DNA of 64,000 nt from Agathobaculum sp. NTUH-O15-33. GTDB taxonomy: Bacteria > Bacillota > Clostridia > Oscillospirales > Butyricicoccaceae. The notes beneath the pieces are model-generated. The model saw only the letters and a program-made list of their open reading frames with translations. It ran no database searches and was not told the DNA's origin. A program made the translations under genes and the position numbers. Positions 43,001 through 52,062 of the stretch are shown one piece after another. The stretch covers positions 1,426,001 to 1,490,000 of the forward strand of contig NZ_CP136187.1 in the NCBI RefSeq assembly GCF_033193315.1, written 5' to 3'. Every line of letters starts with the position of its first letter. Within the stretch, counting starts at the first letter, position 1.

Positions 43001-44283
43001 TGACAAACTCGGAACAGCTTTTTGAACGCGCCAAGCAGGTGCTGCCCGGCGGCGTCAATTCGCCGGTGCGCGCGTTCCGCGCGGTGGGCGGCAAGCCGCG
43101 CTTCATCGAAAAGGCCCTCGGCAGCCATGTTTTGGACGCGGACGGGCTGGAATACATCGATTACGTCGGCTCTTGGGGGCCGATGGTGCTGGGCCACAGC
43201 CACCCGGATATTCTCGCGGCCGTGCACGAGCGCATGCTCTCCGGCCTGTCCTTCGGCGCGCCGACGGCGCTTGAGGTCGAAATGGCCGAGCGCATGGTGG
43301 ATATGGTGCCGCATATCGAAATGGTGCGCATGGTCAATTCCGGCACCGAGGCCGTGATGAGCGCCGTGCGTCTGGCGCGCGGCGCGACCGGACGGGACAA
43401 GCTCATCAAGTTCGACGGCTGCTACCACGGCCATTCGGACGCGATGCTGGTCGGCGCGGGCTCGGGCGCGCTCACGCAGGGCGTGCCGGATTCCAAGGGT
43501 GTGACGGGCGGCGCGGCGCGGGACACGCTGCTCGCGCAGTATAACGATCTGGATTCTGCCCGCGCTTTGTTTGACGCCAACCCCGGGGCGGTCGCCGCCG
43601 TCATCGTCGAGCCGGTCGCGGCCAACATGGGCGTGGTGCCGCCGAAGCCGGGCTTTCTAGAAGGGCTGCGCACGCTCTGCGACCAACACGGCGCGCTTTT
43701 GATCTTTGACGAGGTGATCACCGGCTTCCGGCTGGCAAAGGGCGGCGCGCAGGAGTATTTCGGCGTCAGAGCCGATCTTACTACCTTTGGCAAAATCATC
43801 GGCGGCGGCATGCCGGTCGGCGCGTACGCGGGCCCGCGTGAGCTGATGGAGCAGGTCGCGCCCTGCGGGCCGGTCTATCAGGCGGGCACGCTGTCGGGCA
43901 ACCCGGTCGCCATGGCGGCGGGAATCAAGCAGCTGGAAATCTTAAACGAGCATCCGGACTGCTACGAGGTCATGGAGACCTCGGCCCTGTATTTGGCGAA
44001 CCACCTGCGCGAAAGCGCCCAAAAGTTTGGCGTGCCCATGCAGGTCAATCAAGTCGGTTCTTTGCTTTGCGCCTACTTTACGGCGGAGCCGGTCGATTGC
44101 TTCGCGGCGGCGCGGCGCGCGGATACGGCCCAATACGCCGCGTACTTTAACGGCATGCTGGCGCGCGGGGTCTATCTCGCGCCCAGCCAGTTTGAGGCGA
44201 TGTTTGTTTCGAGCGCGCACACGGTCAGTGATTTGGCGTTTACCGTAAAGGCGGCGGACGAAACGCTGGCCGAGATGCAGTAA
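43000..44283 (+). CDS. hemL: Glutamate-1-semialdehyde 2,1-aminomutase HemL
   Basis: A 427-residue PLP enzyme making 5-aminolevulinate. LPGGVNSPVRAF, the PLP Lys in TTFGKIIGGGMPVGAY and GTLSGNPVAMAAG are conserved. ATG 43000 follows GGAAAGGGG and overlaps hemB; longer reading is a hemB shadow. Confidence 0.95.
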   Translation: MTNSEQLFERAKQVLPGGVNSPVRAFRAVGGKPRFIEKALGSHVLDADGLEYIDYVGSWGPMVLGHSHPDILAAVHERMLSGLSFGAPTALEVEMAERMVDMVPHIEMVRMVNSGTEAVMSAVRLARGATGRDKLIKFDGCYHGHSDAMLVGAGSGALTQGVPDSKGVTGGAARDTLLAQYNDLDSARALFDANPGAVAAVIVEPVAANMGVVPPKPGFLEGLRTLCDQHGALLIFDEVITGFRLAKGGAQEYFGVRADLTTFGKIIGGGMPVGAYAGPRELMEQVAPCGPVYQAGTLSGNPVAMAAGIKQLEILNEHPDCYEVMETSALYLANHLRESAQKFGVPMQVNQVGSLLCAYFTAEPVDCFAAARRADTAQYAAYFNGMLARGVYLAPSQFEAMFVSSAHTVSDLAFTVKAADETLAEMQ

Positions 44284-44303
44284 AACTTTTGGAGGGCAAC
44301 AAA

Positions 44304-45498
44304 ATGGAGCGGCGGTTTTTCATCATAGGCGCGGGCATGGGCGCGCGGGACGGGCTGACGGGCGAGGCGAAGCGCGCGCTGGACGCGGCGGACGCGGTGT
44401 TTGCCACGGCGCGCTTTGCCGGCTTGCGCGCGGACGCGAAAATCTGTCCGCTTAGCGAGCTGGCCGAACGGGCCGTTTCATCCGGCGCGGCAAGCGCCGC
44501 GTTGCTCGTATCCGGCGATGTGGGCTTTTTTCAGCGCCGCGCCCCGGCTGCGGCAGGCGCTGCTGCCGCACGGCGCGGTAACGCTCTTTTGCGGCCTATC
44601 CAGCATGCAGGTGTTTTGCGCGAAGCTCGGCATCGCGTACGAGGATGCGTTCGCCGTCAGCCTGCACGGGCGGCGCGGCAGCCTGCTCGGCCCTGTCAGC
44701 TATCATGAAAAGGTGTTCGCGCTCACCGGCGGGGAAAACCGCGCGGACGCGCTGTGCGCGGGGCTGGCCGAAGCCGGGCTGGGGCGCCTGACGGCGCACC
44801 TTGGCGAAAACCTCGGCGCGGCGGACGAGCGCGTTACCACGGGCACGGCCGCGTCGCTCGCGGGCGCGGGCTGCGGCGACCTTGCCGTGCTGCTCGTGGA
44901 AAACCCGGCGGCGGCGGACGCTTCCGCGCCCATCCGCGATGCCATGCTCACGCGCGGCAAGGCGCCCATGACCAAAGAAGAGGTGCGCTGGGTCGCGCTC
45001 GCCAAGCTCGCGGTGCGGCCGCGCGATACCGTGTGGGATGTGGGCGCGGGCACGGGCGCGATGACGCTGGAGCTGGCCCGCCGCGCGCACTTGGGCCTGA
45101 CCTACGCGGTCGAACGAAACCCCGAAGCGCTGGCGCTGCTGCGGGAAAACCGCGTAAAGCTCGGCGGATACAATGTTCTGCCTGTGCCGGGCCTTGCGCC
45201 GGAAGCGCTGCACGCGCTGCCCGCGCCGGACTGCGTGTTCGTCGGCGGCAGCGGCGGGGCGCTCGCCGGGATTTTGCGCGCGGCGCGGGAAAAGAACCCC
45301 AAGGTGCGCGTCGCGGTCACGGCGGTTTCGCTGGAAACCGTGGGCGAAGCGCTGGGCGCGCTGAGGGAAGCGGGCTTTGCTAATATCGAAACGGTGCAGC
45401 TTGCGGCGGCGCGCGGGCAGACCGCGGGCAGCCACACGCTGATGCGGGCGAACAACCCGGTCTATCTGTTTACAGGGGGCGGCGCGCATGGCGAATGA
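44304..45498 (+). CDS. cbiE: Cobalt-precorrin-7 C5-methyltransferase/C15-methyltransferase fusion (CbiE-CbiT), frameshifted
   Basis: A CobL-like bifunctional enzyme. The CbiE half starts FFIIGAGMGARDGLTGEA; the CbiT half has the SAM motif VWDVGAGTGAMTLELA near the middle. At 44527-44532 a run of six T breaks the frame inside VSGDVGFF; the +1 frame continues (SAAPRLRQALL) to 45498. One T fewer gives an intact 397-residue protein. The ATG at 44304 has GGAGGG upstream. It overlaps cbiA by 11 bases. Confidence 0.87.
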
Positions 45499-46837
45499 CG
45501 CGGCGCGGCTGCTCCTTGGCGGCACGGGTTCGGGCTGCGGCAAAACCACGGTGACGAGCGCGGTTTTACGCGCGCTTGCCCGGCGCGGCGAAAAGCTGCA
45601 CGCCTTCAAATGCGGGCCGGATTATATCGATCCCATGTTCCACACCGCGGCGATCGGCGTGCCCAGCCGCAACCTCGACCTGTTCTTTGTGGAGGGCAAA
45701 ACGGCGAGAGCCATGCTGGCGGACTGCATCCCCGCCGGCGGCGTGGGCGTGGTAGAGGGCGCGATGGGTTTTTACGACGGCGTTTCGGGCGATACGGACG
45801 AGGCATCCGCCGCCCATCTCGCGCGGGAAACGGAAACGCCCGCCGTGCTGGTCGCCAGACCGCGCGGACAGTCGCTTTCGCTCGCGGCGGAGCTTTCCGG
45901 TTTTCGCACCTTTGGCGAAAACACGCTGGCGGGCGTTGTTTTAAACGACGTATCGCGGGCCATGTACCCCTATTATAAGAAAATAGCGGAAAAGGCGGGG
46001 CTGCGCGTATTCGGCCATCTGCCGCCCGTGGCCGAGGCCGCGATACCGGACCGGCACCTCGGCCTTGTCACGGCGGGCGAAATAGAGGATTTACAGCGAA
46101 AGCTCGACCTGCTGGCCGACGCGGCGGAGTCCTGCATCGATCTTGACGGGCTTGTGGCGCTCGCCCACCGCGCGCCGCCGCTTATGGACAAGCTTGAAAC
46201 GCCGCCGCCTGTCACGGCGGGGACGGTGCGCATCGCGGTCGCGCGGGACGAGGCGTTTTGCTTTTATTACGAGGATAACTTCGATCTGCTGCGCGCGATG
46301 GGGGCCACGCTCGTTTTCTTTTCCCCCTTGCGCGACCGGGCGCTGCCCGCCGGGGCGGACGGCCTGTACCTCGGCGGCGGCTATCCGGAGCTGCACGCCG
46401 ACGCGCTGCAAAAAAATAAAAGCATGCGGGAAAGCGTGCGGCGCGCGGTGGCGGGCGGTCTGCCCACGGTGGCGGAATGCGGCGGCTTTCTCTACCTGCA
46501 CCAAACGCTGTGCGGCCGGGCTATGGCGGGCGCGCTATGCGGCGCGGCCGATATGACCGCGCGCCTACAGCCCTTCGGCTATGTGACGCTTTACGCCGCG
46601 CGGGACAATTTGCTTTGCCCCGCAGGCGGACAAATCCGCGCGCATGAATTTCATTACGCGGCGTCCGGCCTTGCCGGGTACGGCTTTACGGCGCGCAAGC
46701 CGAATGGGCGCGCGTGGCCCTCGGCGGTATCTTCGCCCACGCTGTACGCGGGCTTTCCGCATTTGTATTTTCGCTCGAATCCGCTTTTTGCGGAGAATTT
46801 TATCCGCCGGTGCGCGGGGATGGAGGCTAAACGATGA
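45488..46837 (+). CDS. cbiA: Cobyrinate a,c-diamide synthase CbiA
   Basis: A 449-residue ATP-dependent glutamine amidotransferase adding the a and c amides. N-terminal P-loop GGTGSGCGKTTVT, FKCGPDYIDPMFH, and the C-terminal glutaminase Cys in VAECGGFLYL with the late YAGFPHLYF His. Full length; overlaps cobT by four bases. Confidence 0.95.
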   Translation: MANDAARLLLGGTGSGCGKTTVTSAVLRALARRGEKLHAFKCGPDYIDPMFHTAAIGVPSRNLDLFFVEGKTARAMLADCIPAGGVGVVEGAMGFYDGVSGDTDEASAAHLARETETPAVLVARPRGQSLSLAAELSGFRTFGENTLAGVVLNDVSRAMYPYYKKIAEKAGLRVFGHLPPVAEAAIPDRHLGLVTAGEIEDLQRKLDLLADAAESCIDLDGLVALAHRAPPLMDKLETPPPVTAGTVRIAVARDEAFCFYYEDNFDLLRAMGATLVFFSPLRDRALPAGADGLYLGGGYPELHADALQKNKSMRESVRRAVAGGLPTVAECGGFLYLHQTLCGRAMAGALCGAADMTARLQPFGYVTLYAARDNLLCPAGGQIRAHEFHYAASGLAGYGFTARKPNGRAWPSAVSSPTLYAGFPHLYFRSNPLFAENFIRRCAGMEAKR

Positions 46838-47892
46838 ACATCAAAGAGTGCAGGGCGGCCATTCGCCCCCCTTGCGGGGAGAGCGAGCAGGCGGCCAGAC
46901 GCCGCTTTTCCGATATCGCGATCCCGCTGGGCAGCTTGGGGCTGCTGGAGGACGCGGTCGTGCGGCTCGCGGGCATGCAGCGCACGGCGCGGCCAAAGCT
47001 CGCAAAGCGCGCGGCGGTGGTATTCTGCGCGGATAACGGCGTGGTCGCGCAGGGCGTGACGCAGTGCGGGCAGGAGATCACCGCCCTGGTCACCGAAAAC
47101 CTCAGCAAAGGCAGCACCTCGGTCTGCTGCATGGCGCGCCGCGCCGGTCTGGACGTGGTGCCGGTCGATATCGGCGTGGCACAGCCCGTTTCGGGTGCGA
47201 AAATACGGCAGCGCTGTGTGCGGCGCGGCACGGCCGATATGACGCGGGGCCCCGCTATGACGCGGGACGAGTGCGTCCGCGCGGTCGAGACCGGCATCGC
47301 CGTCGCGGACGAGCTCGCGGGCGAGGGGTACGCCCTTTTCGCGGCGGGCGAAATGGGCATCGGCAATACGACGACGAGCGCGGCGATCGCCGCCGTGCTC
47401 ACCGGCGCGCCGGCCTCCGAGATCACCGGGCGCGGCGCGGGCCTCTCCACCGAGGGGCTAAAGAAAAAGATAAGCGCCATCGAGACCGCGATCGCCCTCA
47501 GCCGGCCCGACGCCGCCGACCCGCTGGATGTGCTGCACAAGGTCGGCGGGCTGGATATCGCGGGGCTCGCGGGCCTGTATCTGGGCGCGGCGGCGCACGG
47601 CCTGCCCACCGTGCTGGACGGGCTGATCTCCTGCGTGGCGGCGCTCATCGCGGTGCGGCTGTGCCCGGCGGTTAAGGCGTATCTGATCGCTTCGCATGTA
47701 TCCGCCGAACCGGCGGGCCGCCGGGTGCTGGAGGAGCTGGGGCTTTCGCCGCTCATCTGCGCCGGTATGCGCCTTGGCGAGGGCACGGGCGCGGTGGCGG
47801 GCGTGGCGCTCATCGATCTGGCCCTCGCGGCGTACGACAACATGCCGAGCTTTGCGGAGATCGGCATGCAAGCGTACCAGCCGCTCACCTGA
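46834..47892 (+). CDS. cobT: Nicotinate-nucleotide--dimethylbenzimidazole phosphoribosyltransferase CobT
   Basis: A 352-residue enzyme activating the lower-ligand base as its alpha-ribotide. FCADNGVVAQGVTQ, GEMGIGNTTTSAAI and the catalytic Glu in RLGEGTGA are conserved. No bzaABCDE or bluB gene is visible, so the base may come from outside or from genes elsewhere. Confidence 0.95.
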   Translation: MNIKECRAAIRPPCGESEQAARRRFSDIAIPLGSLGLLEDAVVRLAGMQRTARPKLAKRAAVVFCADNGVVAQGVTQCGQEITALVTENLSKGSTSVCCMARRAGLDVVPVDIGVAQPVSGAKIRQRCVRRGTADMTRGPAMTRDECVRAVETGIAVADELAGEGYALFAAGEMGIGNTTTSAAIAAVLTGAPASEITGRGAGLSTEGLKKKISAIETAIALSRPDAADPLDVLHKVGGLDIAGLAGLYLGAAAHGLPTVLDGLISCVAALIAVRLCPAVKAYLIASHVSAEPAGRRVLEELGLSPLICAGMRLGEGTGAVAGVALIDLALAAYDNMPSFAEIGMQAYQPLT

Positions 47893-47897
47893 CCGCC

Positions 47898-48428
47898 ATG
47901 CTGCTACTCATCACAGGGGGCGCGGCCTCGGGCAAGTCGGCGCACGCCGAGCGCCTGCTTTGCTCTGCCGCGCCGGGGGACAAGCTCTACCTTGCCACCA
48001 TGGAGCCGTTCGGCGAAGCGGCCCGGAAGCGCATCGAACGCCACCGGGCGCTGCGCGCGGGCAAGGGCTTTCATACCGCCGAGCGCCCGTTGGGGCTGGA
48101 AGCCGTGGCTTTTGAAAAATCGTATGACGGCGTTTTGCTCGAGGACCTCGGCAATCTGCTGGCAAACGAGCTGTTCGCGCCGGATGGCGCGGGTGATCGG
48201 GCGGAAGCCGCGATTTTGCGCGGTATCGACCATGTGCGGGCGCACTGCGATACGCTTGCCGTTGTGACGGACGAGATATTTTCGGACGGCCTCGCGTATC
48301 CGGCGGAGACGATGCGGTATATGCACCTGCTGGCCCGGCTGAACGCCGCGCTGGCCCGGCGCGCGGACGCGGTGTACGAATCGGTTTGCGGCATTTTGCT
48401 GCCCATAAAGGAGGGGAAGGACACTTGA
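47898..48428 (+). CDS. cobU: Adenosylcobinamide kinase/guanylyltransferase CobU
   Basis: A 176-residue bifunctional enzyme forming GDP-cobinamide. P-loop ITGGAASGKSAHAE, YLATMEP, and VTDEIFSDG with the Asp/Glu pair typical of CobU. Its stop overlaps the cobS TTG start. Confidence 0.92.
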   Translation: MLLLITGGAASGKSAHAERLLCSAAPGDKLYLATMEPFGEAARKRIERHRALRAGKGFHTAERPLGLEAVAFEKSYDGVLLEDLGNLLANELFAPDGAGDRAEAAILRGIDHVRAHCDTLAVVTDEIFSDGLAYPAETMRYMHLLARLNAALARRADAVYESVCGILLPIKEGKDT

Positions 48429-49214
48429 AAAGCGTGGTAAGCGGCTTTCTGGTCGCGTTTTCCCTCTATTCGGCCATTCCCGTGCCGCAGGTGAATTGGG
48501 AAAAGAAAACCATGCGCTGGGCGCTGAGCTTTTTGCCGCTGGTCGGCTTGCTGATCGGCGCGGCGCAGTGGCTTTGGTTTTGGTTCTGCGCCAAGCATGG
48601 CGCGGCGGGGCTTTTCTATGCCGTGGGCGCCATGCTGCTGCCGCTCGTCCTTTCGGGCGGCATCCATCTGGATGGCTTCACGGACACGTGCGACGCGCTC
48701 TGCTCGCACGCGGACCGTGAAAAAAAGCTGCAAATCATGAAGGACCCGCACGTCGGCGCGTTCGGGCCCCTGTGGCTGACGGCTTTTTTTGCTGGCCGAA
48801 ACGGCCTGTTTTGCCCAGCTTTACCAGAAGCCCGCGCTCCTGCCGTTCGCCCTTACGGGCTTTGCGCTCTCGCGCGCGCTCGGCGGGCGGGAGATCGTCG
48901 CGCTTCCCTGCGCCAAGGAATCCGGCCTTGCCCATCTATTCGCGGAGGGGAGCGATAAAAAAGCCGTCGCGGCGACGCTGCTGCTCGAAACGGCGGTTCT
49001 TTTCGCCGCCGCCGTTCTTTGGCTGCGCGCTTCGCCCGGCGGCGTGGGCGCGGTTTGCGTGGGGGCGCTTGTTTTGCTGGCCGGGTATTGGCTGCACGGC
49101 AGGCTGTGCCGGGACGTATTCGGCGGAATCACGGGCGATTTGGCGGGCTTTTTCATTTCGCTGGCCGAGCTTTTTTGCCTATTTTTCGCCGCTGTGGGAG
49201 GACTTTCGTTATGA
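48425..49214 (+). CDS. cobS: Adenosylcobinamide-GDP ribazoletransferase CobS, frameshifted
   Basis: The membrane enzyme joining GDP-cobinamide and alpha-ribazole. The hallmark GGIHLDGFTDTCDALCSH and KDPHVGAFG are in the first frame. At 48784-48790 a run of seven T breaks it, and the +1 frame continues (LLAETACFAQLYQ, then RALGGRE and the last membrane helices) to 49214. One T fewer gives 262 residues, the normal length. TTG at 48425 behind GGAGGGGAAGG is the likely start. Confidence 0.87.
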
Positions 49215-49540
49215 CCGTACTGTTCATCGGGGGCGCTTATCAGGGCAAGGCGGCGCTGGCCAAGCGCCTGTATCCGGCCTTGCCGCTGGAAACGAATTTG
49301 CAGGACCGGGTCCGCGAGGAACTGGAAAACGGCCGCGACCCGATGGCGCTCAAAGCCCGCCTTTTGGGTAAGGCGGTCACCTGCGACGAGACCGGCTGCG
49401 GCGTGGTGCCGGTCGACCCGGCCATGGAGGGCTGGCGCGAAGCCGTGGGGCGGCTGTGCTGCGCGCTCGCCGCGGAGGCGGACGCCGTGGTTCGCGTGAT
49501 CGCGGGCGTGCCTCAATGGATCAAGGGGGAAGCGCCGTGA
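49211..49540 (+). CDS. Short CobU-like protein
   Basis: A 109-residue protein resembling only the N-terminal part of CobU: P-loop-like GGAYQGKAALAKRL, then CDETGCGVVPVD in place of the usual metal-binding VTDE region. It overlaps cobS and cbiB, so it is a regular operon member and not debris. A full CobU is encoded 800 bp upstream. It may be an accessory or diverged kinase subunit; its function is unknown. Confidence 0.75.
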   Translation: MTVLFIGGAYQGKAALAKRLYPALPLETNLQDRVREELENGRDPMALKARLLGKAVTCDETGCGVVPVDPAMEGWREAVGRLCCALAAEADAVVRVIAGVPQWIKGEAP

Positions 49541-50500
49541 CCATTACCTTTGCCGTAATTCTCGGATTTTTGCTGGACGCCGCCTTGGGCGACCCAAAGG
49601 GCGCTTGGCACCCGGCCTGCCTGATCGGGCGGCTGATTTCGCTTTTGGAGCGGGCGCTGCGGCGGCTGTTCCCCAAAACGCCGCGCGGCGAAACCGCGGC
49701 GGGCGTTTTGCTGTGGCTTTTGACGTGTGGGGTAAGCTTTGCGCTTCCCTTTTTCGCGCTGCGTCTGCTGTCCCGCCGGCATTTTTGGCTGGCCTTTGCG
49801 CTGCAAACGGCGCTTTGCTGGCTGCTGTTCGCGCGCAAAAGTCTCATGCGCGCGGGCGAGCATGTGCGCCGGGCGCTCAGCGTTTCGCTTGAGGAGGGGA
49901 GAACGGCCGTTTCGTGGTACGTGGGCCGCGACACGGGCGAGCTGGACGAGGCGGGCGTGACCAAGGCGGCGGTTGAGACCGTGGCCGAAAACCTGACCGA
50001 CGGCGTGGTTTCGCCCTTGGTGTTCATGCTGCTCGGCGGCGCGCCGCTCGGTATGCTGTACAAGGCGGTGAACACGCTCGATTCCATGGTCGGCTATCAC
50101 AATGAAAAGTACGAGTACTTTGGCAAGTTTGCGGCCAAAATGGATGATATCTGCAACTTTATCCCCGCCAGATTGGCCGCCGTGTGTTTGATCGCCGCGG
50201 CGGGGCTTTTTACGGTTTGACAGCCGGAACGCGCTGCGCGTTTGCCGCCGCGACCGGTCAAAGCACAAAAGCCCGAACGCCGGACAGACCGAAGCCGCCT
50301 GCGCGGGCGCGCTGCATGTGCAGCTCGGCGGGGATGCGAAGTATTTCGGCAAGGTGGTCAAAAAACAGGCCTTCGGCGACCCGGACCGCCGCATCGCCCC
50401 GATCGATATCACCCGCGCGTGCGATCTGATGACCATGGCGAGCGTGCTGGCGCTCACGCTGTGCTGCGCGGTGCGGCAGCTGCTCACGTGGCCGATGTGA
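49537..50500 (+). CDS. cbiB: Adenosylcobinamide-phosphate synthase CbiB, frameshifted
   Basis: The membrane enzyme attaching the aminopropanol phosphate arm. GTG at 49537 overlaps the previous stop; VILGFLLDAALGDPKGAWHP, TVAENLTDGVVSP and NTLDSMVGYHNEKY are CbiB motifs. A run of five T at 50208-50212 breaks the frame and gives a false stop at 50220. With one T fewer, the sequence continues RFDSRNALRV, HKSPNAGQTEAACAGAL and QLGGDAKYFGK to 50500, a full 320 residues. The 50501-50652 stretch after it contains no gene or clear element. Confidence 0.85.
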
Positions 50501-50652
50501 CAGATTTCGATCGAAACCACGCTTTCGATTGAGTATTCCGGCTGCGGCGCGCGCCTTTCAGGCACACTTCTACGCCGGTTTGTTAGCTCGTAGGCCTCAA
50601 TCCATTGACCGACGCTGTGCGTCGATCAAATGCAAAACCGTGATACATGCTC

Positions 50653-50912
50653 AATGTCATTTAGATAAGGGAAACGCATAGGAAAAAACAAGGGGTTCAC
50701 CGAGCTAGTAGGGCGCGCCGCCCTCGGCGCGCCGTGCTCGAAGGGACGTAACACTTCCTGAGAAACCATGTGCCCTCGCTCGGCCGTACCGGCCTGTTTG
50801 ATGCTCTCACTTATCCCGGTGCTTCGCTCTCGGCGCGCCGAGGGCGGCGCGCCCTACTTTTTATGTGATGGCGTTACCATTTTGCTTTGCCTGACCTTAT
50901 CTTAATGACATT
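50653..50912. mobile_element. MITE-like element, copy 2
   Basis: 260 bp bounded by AATGTCATTTAGATAAGG and its near-complement CCTTATCTTAATGACATT. Inside, GTAGGGCGCGCCGCCCTCGG and its continuation recur as an inverted copy at the right, so the transcript would fold into one long hairpin. It shares ends and blocks with 27234-27531. It sits between cbiB and cobD inside the cobalamin operon and encodes nothing. Confidence 0.65.
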
Positions 50913-50997
50913 GGTCACTTCGCTCCGCCGGACCGGCGTGTTTTTCGCGCCCATGTGGGTCGGCGCTTCGTTATTTGATAGGAAAGGGGTAAACTAC

Positions 50998-52062
50998 ATG
51001 CAATATCAGCACGGGGGCGATGTGTATTCCTATGCCGAAGGGCACGGGGGCGCGCTGCCGACCGATCTTTCGGCGAATATCAACCCCTATGGGCCGCCCG
51101 AAAGCGTTTTAGCAGCGCTGCATGACGCGGTGGCGCTCTGCGGCCGGTACCCCGACCCCTATTGCCGCGCGGCGCGGCGCGCGGTCGGCGCGCGGGAGGG
51201 GATAGACCCCGCGTGGATCTACCCCGGCAACGGCGCGGCCGACGTGCTCGACCGGCTGGCGCTTGTTTTACGCCCGAAAACCGCGCTGCTGCTCGCGCCC
51301 ACCTTCGCCGAATATGAGCGCGCGCTCGGCGCGTGCGAAACGCGCTTTCACGCCCTGCGCGAAGAGGAGGGCTTCGCCCTGACCGAGCGCATCCTGACCG
51401 ACCTTGCGCCCGCGCCGGACGCGGTGTTCCTCTGCAACCCGAACAACCCGACCGGCCGCGCCGTCGACCCCGCGCTGATGCGTAAAATCGCGGCGGTTTG
51501 CGAAAAAAACGATATCTGGCTGATCGTGGACGAGTGCTTTTCGGATTTTTTGACCGATGAAGCGCGGCATACGCTGAAGGATTTGCTGCCGCGCCATCAA
51601 AAGCTGGTGCTGCTGCGCGCCTACACCAAAATGTACGCCGTGCCCGGCGTGCGCTTTGGCTGGTGCATGACGGCGAACCGTGATTTGATCGAAGCGCTGT
51701 ATCAGGCGGGCCAGCCGTGGAACGTGTCGGTGTTCGCGCAGGCCTGCGCGGTCGCGGCGGCGGGCGAAGCGGCGTTCGCACGGGATTCCGCGCAGAGAAT
51801 CGCGGCGGAACGGGCGTTTTTAAGAACCGAGCTGGGCGCGCGGGGGCTTTGGGTCTGTCCGGGCGAGGCAAACTACCTGCTTTTCCGCGCTCCGGACGAG
51901 TCGCTTGCCGAAAAGCTTGCGGCGCGGGGCGTAATGGTGCGGGACTGCTCCAATTACCGGGGTCTCGCGCGCGGCTATTACCGCGCCGCCGTGCGCGGTA
52001 GGGCGGAGAGCGCGGCGCTTCTAGCCGCGCTCGACACGCTGAACGAGGGAGGAATGGACTGA
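50998..52062 (+). CDS. cobD: Threonine-phosphate decarboxylase CobD
   Basis: A 354-residue PLP aminotransferase-fold enzyme making (R)-1-amino-2-propanol phosphate for Cbi[12 protein letters not shown] at the N-terminus, NPNNPTGRA and the PLP Lys in [15 protein letters not shown] are conserved. ATG 50998 follows AGGAAAGGGG; 37 upstream codons come from the MITE. The histidinol-phosphate aminotransferase family is close, but the operon context favours CobD. Confidence 0.9.
   Translation: MQYQHGGDVYSYAEGHGGALPTDLSANINPYGPPESVLAALHDAVALCGRYPDPYCRAARRAVGAREGIDPAWIYPGNGAADVLDRLALVLRPKTALLLAPTFAEYERALGACETRFHALREEEGFALTERILTDLAPAPDAVFLCNPNNPTGRAVDPALMRKIAAVCEKNDIWLIVDECFSDFLTDEARHTLKDLLPRHQKLVLLRAYTKMYAVPGVRFGWCMTANRDLIEALYQAGQPWNVSVFAQACAVAAAGEAAFARDSAQRIAAERAFLRTELGARGLWVCPGEANYLLFRAPDESLAEKLAARGVMVRDCSNYRGLARGYYRAAVRGRAESAALLAALDTLNEGGMD

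Noticed and set aside
50887..50997. Upstream extension of cobD to an earlier start
   Set aside because: The added codons come from the MITE-like end; the good ribosome-binding site and the family N-terminus both lie at 50998.
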